In this document: positions 6,520-9,870 of the stretch, piece by piece
How the letters are laid out: every line of letters starts with the position of its first letter
Numbering within the stretch: position 1 is the first letter of the stretch
Assembly (NCBI GenBank): GCA_018668795.1
Contig: JABJBD010000097.1
Location: 1-9,870, forward strand
DNA: 9,870 nt
Reading direction: 5' to 3'
DNA from: Candidatus Puniceispirillum sp.
Lineage (GTDB): Bacteria; Pseudomonadota; Alphaproteobacteria; Puniceispirillales; Puniceispirillaceae
Notes under the pieces: generated by a model
What the model was told of the DNA's origin: nothing
Database searches by the model: none
The model's input: the letters and a program-made list of their open reading frames with translations, nothing else
Translations under genes and position numbers: made by a program

Positions 6520-7794
6520 CTAACCACCGCACTTTGCCGTCGCACTCAGCGTTGCAAGCTGTTTGAGAAAGGCTTCGGGCGGCGCATCCAGCAATTGTGG
6601 CAAGGATTCATAAATAGCACAGGCCTGTTCTGGTGCCGCAAAATGTGAAACTGACTCAGCAATCCACATTGTGGTATCAACTAGACGCGCATCACCCGGA
6701 AAATCCCCATTAAACTCAGAAAAGGTCATAGCGGCCTTTTCATATTTTTTACGCATGAATTGAACGCGACCAAGCCAGTAAACAGCATCGGCCTCACGTT
6801 CATGTCCTTTATTGAATTGTTTGAATTCGGCAAAGGCAGCTTCGGCTGTTTCCAGATCATTTTGCAAAGCCCGACCCAACGCAAAGCGATATTGCTCTTC
6901 CGGGTCTGCATCAGGCAGAACCACTGGTTTTGCAGGTAAAACAACCTCTTCAGGCTGTTCTTCACCTTTGACTATGTTGGCATTGGCCATGTCTTTGGAT
7001 GATGTATCTGTCGCCAGACTATCAGTTTGCGATGTCACTGCTGGGTCACGCCCCACGCCTGTAGCACCTGCCCCAACAGCACTCGTCGTGGTTACGTTGT
7101 CCATACTATCATTCTGGTCAGAATTACCGGACTGGTCTGACTCTGCCATCAGCACAGCGGCAGAATCATTAACTGATGACACGGTCATATTATCCACAGA
7201 CTCATTTTCTTGCATTTTGTCAGCAAGTGCTTGCTCATCAACCGTCCATGTTGTTCCATCTGATCCTTGGCTTCGATTCATCAAAACATCGGCGCGCGGC
7301 TTGGCCGGATTCGTGTCCTGTCCAATGATAGCATTGGCCAGATTATCGCTACCAAGCGACAGCAATGTTTGCATACGCTTTTCCAAGCGCAAAAGGCGAA
7401 ACTCGGTGTCAGACGTTATTTCAAGAGTGCGCTCCATCCGGCGGTTTGTCATCGCAATCATGTCGGTAAGACGTTCCATCTTGTCATTGAGCATTTGCAT
7501 ATCGGCACTTTTTGACGTGTCGTCCTGCGCTGCGCTGCTATCAAGTTGCTGGATCTTCATACCGATTTCGCGTAGATCGCTTTCCAGCACGCCACGGATT
7601 TCTTTTAATCCCGCTTCCAGTATATCCATTCGTTGCTGATGTCGCGTTAGCAATACGCTGGTCGTGGCATTGTTACCTGCTGAGGACGTTTCGGTCTCAC
7701 TGCTTGCCGATTGTGCAAAAGATGCGTGAACCGACATGCCCATAAGCAATAGCCACAGGCTCAAAATTCGAATGAAATGTGAATGTAAGAACAT
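6520..7794 (-). CDS. cpoB: Cell division coordinator CpoB (YbgF), long form
   Basis: CpoB is a periplasmic partner of the Tol-Pal system. In E. coli it binds TolA and the peptidoglycan synthase PBP1B and couples outer-membrane constriction to wall synthesis. A signal peptide covers residues 1-27 (hydrophobic IRILSLWLLLMGM, cleavage likely after SFA). A coiled-coil-rich trimerisation region follows (about 50-145, Met-, Leu- and Arg-rich heptads). Residues about 160-295 are a low-complexity Ser/Thr/Asn/Asp linker. The C-terminal TPR domain (about 297-420) includes QYRFALGRALQNDLETAEAAF, EADAVYWLGRVQFMRKKYEKA and ACAIYESLP. At 424 residues it is much longer than the 263 of E. coli CpoB, mainly through the linker. 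The ATG at 7794-7792 has GAGG eight bases upstream. It is separated from pal by an intrinsic terminator and followed closely by tilS. Domain order and position make the identity firm although the middle is unconserved. Confidence 0.9.
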   Translation of the reverse strand: MFLHSHFIRILSLWLLLMGMSVHASFAQSASSETETSSAGNNATTSVLLTRHQQRMDILEAGLKEIRGVLESDLREIGMKIQQLDSSAAQDDTSKSADMQMLNDKMERLTDMIAMTNRRMERTLEITSDTEFRLLRLEKRMQTLLSLGSDNLANAIIGQDTNPAKPRADVLMNRSQGSDGTTWTVDEQALADKMQENESVDNMTVSSVNDSAAVLMAESDQSGNSDQNDSMDNVTTTSAVGAGATGVGRDPAVTSQTDSLATDTSSKDMANANIVKGEEQPEEVVLPAKPVVLPDADPEEQYRFALGRALQNDLETAEAAFAEFKQFNKGHEREADAVYWLGRVQFMRKKYEKAAMTFSEFNGDFPGDARLVDTTMWIAESVSHFAAPEQACAIYESLPQLLDAPPEAFLKQLATLSATAKCGG

Positions 7795-7821
7795 TTTAGG
7801 CGCCTCAAATAATAGCGGAAC

Positions 7822-7837
7822 GTTACGCTAGCGTAAC
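7822..7837. repeat. Perfect 16-bp palindrome upstream of cpoB
   Basis: GTTACGCTAGCGTAAC is a perfect palindrome centred 36 bases before the cpoB start codon. It lies between the pal terminator and the cpoB ribosome binding site. As DNA it looks like a dimeric operator; as RNA it would give a 6-bp stem with the loop CTAG. Next to it TTAGGCA occurs twice (7840-7846 and 7851-7857), 11 bases apart, about one helical turn. I do not recognise the site as that of a particular regulator. TATTAT (7814-7809) is the best -10-like box, but it would leave almost no leader before cpoB. Confidence 0.5.
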
Positions 7838-7858
7838 TTTTAGGCAAAAATTAGGCAT

Positions 7859-7883
7859 AAAAAAGGGGCTATACAGCCCCTTT
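7859..7883 (-). terminator. Intrinsic terminator after pal
   Basis: On the minus strand AAAGGGGCT (7883-7875) pairs perfectly with AGCCCCTTT (7870-7862) around the 4-base loop GTAT. The last Ts of the stem belong to a run of six T (7864-7859). It lies about 30 bases after the pal stop codon. On the plus strand the stem is followed by only three T, so the orientation is clear. It should end or reduce transcription from pal into cpoB. Confidence 0.88.
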
Positions 7884-7913
7884 CTCATAATTTCATCTTT
7901 GAAAGCTCTCGGC

Positions 7914-8453
7914 TTAGTTAAGCACGGTCGCTGCACGACGGTTTTTAGCCCATGAGGTTTCGTTTGAACCTGACATTAATGGACGCTCTTTACCGTAAGA
8001 AACGGTACGGATACGGGCGGCATCAATACCTTTGGCAAGAAGAAAATCGCGCGCTGCAGATGCACGGCGATCACCAAGTGCAAGGTTGTATTCACGCGTT
8101 CCACGCTCATCGGCATGACCTTCGATCACAACCACCGCTTCAGGGTTAAGCTGCAAGAACGCTGACTGACGAGACAAAGTAACCTGTGCGTCATAGCTAA
8201 GCGCTGCGCTGTCAAAGTCGAAGTAAACTGTGTTACCAACTCTTGCTAGCTTTTCAGCTGGTGTCATTGCATCGTCAGCACTTGACGAACTTGCAGAAGC
8301 GCTCGAGCCAGAAGATGAAGCCGACGCTGTTGAAGCGCCTGAAGCAGAAGATGACGCGCTATCACTGGCGCTGTCACTTGATGTTGTTGAAGCTGTTTCA
8401 CAAGCCGCTAGAAAAAAAGCCGCAGAAAAAATTGCTATCAGGCGTTGTACCAT
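7914..8453 (-). CDS. pal: Peptidoglycan-associated lipoprotein Pal
   Basis: Pal is an outer-membrane lipoprotein that holds the outer membrane to peptidoglycan and is relocated to the division site by the Tol proteins. The signal peptide ends in the lipobox LAAC with lipidated Cys18. Residues 19-62 form a Ser/Ala/Thr-rich linker with almost no other residue types. The OmpA-like domain (about 73-177) begins VYFDFDSAAL and includes VVIEGHADERGTREYN (108-123) and LALGDRRA (124-131). Asp115 and the paired Arg129/Arg130 are the expected diaminopimelate-binding residues. It ends NRRAATVLN. The length (179) is close to the 173 of E. coli. The ATG at 8453-8451 is preceded by GAGGG with seven-base spacing. 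It follows tolB after an unusually wide gap and is closed by a strong terminator, so it may form its own, highly expressed transcript. Confidence 0.97.
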   Translation of the reverse strand: MVQRLIAIFSAAFFLAACETASTTSSDSASDSASSSASGASTASASSSGSSASASSSSADDAMTPAEKLARVGNTVYFDFDSAALSYDAQVTLSRQSAFLQLNPEAVVVIEGHADERGTREYNLALGDRRASAARDFLLAKGIDAARIRTVSYGKERPLMSGSNETSWAKNRRAATVLN

Positions 8454-8865
8454 TTTTATGCCCTCGATTTGTTTACCGGTGTCCCGGGTTTGTTGTTCAG
8501 AATTGTAAGAATAGTCGTTTCACATGGCCTTTTGTTATAGGAGGCTAGTGACCGACTCCGTAAAACTGTTTCCGATATACTATATAATACAAAAAAAACA
8601 AGCCATACAATAGCAATCCAATGTATGCCAATGACACGTTAGTCATGCATTTAGTAGCTAGTTTTACTAAATATTATTCAACTTCATACCACTATTAAAA
8701 TTTAATCTATAAAATTACATAGTCTAATATCCTAACAAACATTAATTTTGCGCTAAAAGCAACGTAATTTCGCCAATTTGCTTACTTAATTAGGGCAAAC
8801 AAGCCTATTTCATGTTTATTTAGGCAATAATACCTTGGATTCCGCACTTCATCGTACCGCACCAT
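8454..8865 (-). promoter_or_regulatory. 412-base AT-rich tolB-pal spacer with candidate pal promoters
   Basis: No gene of credible length lies here on either strand. On the minus strand TTGTAT (8610-8605) and TATATA (8586-8581) are 18 bases apart, with an overlapping TATTAT (8589-8584), giving a plausible promoter and a leader of about 120 bases. TATAAC (8539-8534) is a second -10-like box nearer to pal with no good -35. A run of eight T (8598-8591) follows CATACA and TGTATG, which could form a 6-bp AT-rich stem with a 12-base loop; this is a poor terminator candidate. The part from about 8640 to 8820 is extremely AT-rich and otherwise featureless. No terminator is seen straight after tolB. 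Confidence 0.35.
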
Positions 8866-9870
8866 TTAGCGCAGTAACGGCGACCATGCTGGATCTGATG
8901 CGTCCGACGGCGTGATTATTCTCCGCTCATTAAAGCCTGTTATATCAACCCTATACAGGGCTGTATTACCGCCTGACCCATCATCTTTGAACGGCTGCTG
9001 CTTAAAATACATCAAAACACGGCCATTTGGCGCCCATGTCGGGGCTTCCACCAAGAATCCCTGTGCTAAAAGGCGTTCACCAGTGCCATCGACATTCATT
9101 ACACCAATATAAAAAACGCCACCTGACATTTTGGTAAACGCTATAATATCACCGCGCGGCGACCAGACTGGGGTAGCATAGCGGCCATCACCAAAGCTAA
9201 TCCGCTTTACCTTACTACCGTCCGAATTCATGATATAAAGTTGCTGACTGCCCCCACGATCCGAATTGAAAATAATTCGTTTTCCATCTGGTGAATATGA
9301 GGGTGACGTGTCAATCGATGCTGATTTGGTTAGTTGGGTGATTGATTGAGTCCGCATATCCATTTCATAGATGTCAGTCAGGCCATCTTTGGCCAAACTC
9401 ATGATAAGTTTATCGCCATCGGGGCCAAAACGCGGTGCAAATGTCATACCCGGAAAGGAACCAAGCCGTTCGGTACGCGCGGTAAATACATCCAGCAGAT
9501 AAACATTGGGCTCTTCGTTGAAATAGTTGAGATAGGCGACTTCATTCGCGGTTGGCGAAAACCGTGGGGTAAGCACCAAATCCAGACCATTGGTTAAATA
9601 GCGGTGGTTATGGCCATCCTGATCCATGATAGCCAGACGCTTGACCCTTTGCGCCTGTGATCCACTCTCGGCAACATAGACAATCTGTGTGTCAAAATAA
9701 CCAGTGTCACCCGTGAATTCTTCATATACGTAATCGGCAATTTTGTGAGACAACTGGCGCAATCCTGCTGGATCTGAATTACCACTTCCTTGGGTAATAT
9801 CCTTTTGAGTCACGACATCCCACAATACGAATTCGACCTGAAGCATACCATTTTCATCGAATTCGTATTG
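8866..9870 (-). CDS. tolB: Tol-Pal system protein TolB, C-terminal part (5' end beyond the window)
   Basis: TolB is a periplasmic protein that binds Pal and passes TolA-driven signals to it during constriction. 334 residues are visible. The frame stays open to the right edge (QYEFDENG precedes the first internal Met), so the Met at 9846 is not the true start. Compared with the usual length of about 430-440, roughly the first 100 residues are missing, including the signal peptide and TolA-binding segment. The fragment starts in the N-terminal domain (VEFVLWDV, YVYEEFTGDTGYFDTQIVYV). It then gives the six-bladed propeller, whose blades begin with PRFSP, PRFGPDG, PSYSPDG, PVWSPRG, PTWAPNG and PAWSP. 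It ends SPLLR and TAA. pal lies downstream after 412 bases, wider than is usual for these partners. tolQ, tolR and tolA are expected upstream, outside the window. Confidence 0.97.
   Translation of the reverse strand, partial: QYEFDENGMLQVEFVLWDVVTQKDITQGSGNSDPAGLRQLSHKIADYVYEEFTGDTGYFDTQIVYVAESGSQAQRVKRLAIMDQDGHNHRYLTNGLDLVLTPRFSPTANEVAYLNYFNEEPNVYLLDVFTARTERLGSFPGMTFAPRFGPDGDKLIMSLAKDGLTDIYEMDMRTQSITQLTKSASIDTSPSYSPDGKRIIFNSDRGGSQQLYIMNSDGSKVKRISFGDGRYATPVWSPRGDIIAFTKMSGGVFYIGVMNVDGTGERLLAQGFLVEAPTWAPNGRVLMYFKQQPFKDDGSGGNTALYRVDITGFNERRIITPSDASDPAWSPLLR

Noticed and set aside
6812..7639. 275-codon open frame on the plus strand opposite cpoB
   Set aside because: It lies wholly inside cpoB, its Ser/Arg/Ile-rich translation resembles no known fold, and it has no ribosome binding site. 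It is the antisense of a Ser/Asp/Met-rich coding region.
8591..8624. Hairpin plus run of eight T as a tolB terminator
   Set aside because: The stem is only 6 bp and AT-rich with a 12-base loop, five bases separate it from the T-run, and it is over 200 bases from the tolB stop. The T-run may instead be part of a promoter spacer.
2051..8831. AGGCAATAAT shared by the folP-glmM spacer (2053-2062) and the tolB-pal spacer (8822-8831), with related TTAGGCA before cpoB
   Set aside because: TAGGCA also occurs inside several coding regions here (for example in glmM and ftsH), so a short AT-rich match between spacers is not convincing as a shared regulatory site.
8782..8865. 27-codon minus-strand frame whose ATG directly follows the tolB stop codon
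   Set aside because: No ribosome binding site, no repeat or motif, and it ends in AT-rich spacer. A short frame after a stop is expected by chance.
1..9870. Search for mobile elements, CRISPR arrays, tRNAs, rRNAs, defence or biosynthetic systems
   Set aside because: None seen. The window is core chromosome with intact housekeeping genes, and no undescribed multi-gene system can be supported from it.

Overview
The window is a piece of bacterial core chromosome in which every convincing gene lies on the minus strand. Read in the direction of transcription (right to left) the order is tolB (5' end outside the window), pal, cpoB/ybgF, tilS, ftsH, folP, glmM and serC (3' end outside the window). 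This tol-pal / tilS / ftsH / glmM neighbourhood is characteristic of Alphaproteobacteria. So are the roughly 100-residue N-terminal extension on FolP and the SerC subtype with a GRSHRAK segment. The moderate base composition with very AT-rich spacers would fit a marine lineage such as SAR116, but that placement is an inference and was not tested.

Layout. 8866-9870: C-terminal three quarters of the periplasmic propeller protein TolB. 8454-8865: a 412-base AT-rich spacer with candidate pal promoters. 7914-8453: the lipoprotein Pal, closed by a good intrinsic terminator (7859-7883). 7795-7858: a short control-like region with a perfect 16-bp palindrome and an 11-bp-spaced direct repeat. 6520-7794: CpoB, with an unusually long low-complexity linker. 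6461-6519: a 59-base gap filled mostly by three tandem 15-bp repeats. 5114-6460 tilS, 3180-5099 ftsH and 2085-3176 folP are packed with gaps of 14 and 3 bases, and all three start with GTG. 1970-2084: a spacer with a possible internal promoter. 605-1969: glmM. 459-604: a structured leader before serC (1-458).

How the genes work together. TolB, Pal and CpoB belong to the Tol-Pal envelope constriction system and its coordination with peptidoglycan synthesis. GlmM makes glucosamine-1-phosphate, a precursor of peptidoglycan and lipid A. FtsH is the membrane quality-control protease. TilS modifies tRNA-Ile2, FolP makes dihydropteroate, and SerC makes phosphoserine. Serine also feeds one-carbon folate metabolism, so folP and serC are metabolically close.

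I found no mobile element, CRISPR array, tRNA, rRNA, defence locus or biosynthetic cluster, and no unknown protein-coding gene of substantial length. The material worth a second look is regulatory and lies in the spacers: the serC leader (a possible pseudoknot that would mask the ribosome binding site, plus a Ser/Gly-rich mini-ORF), the in-frame 15-bp repeats between cpoB and tilS, and the terminator plus palindrome that separates pal from cpoB.
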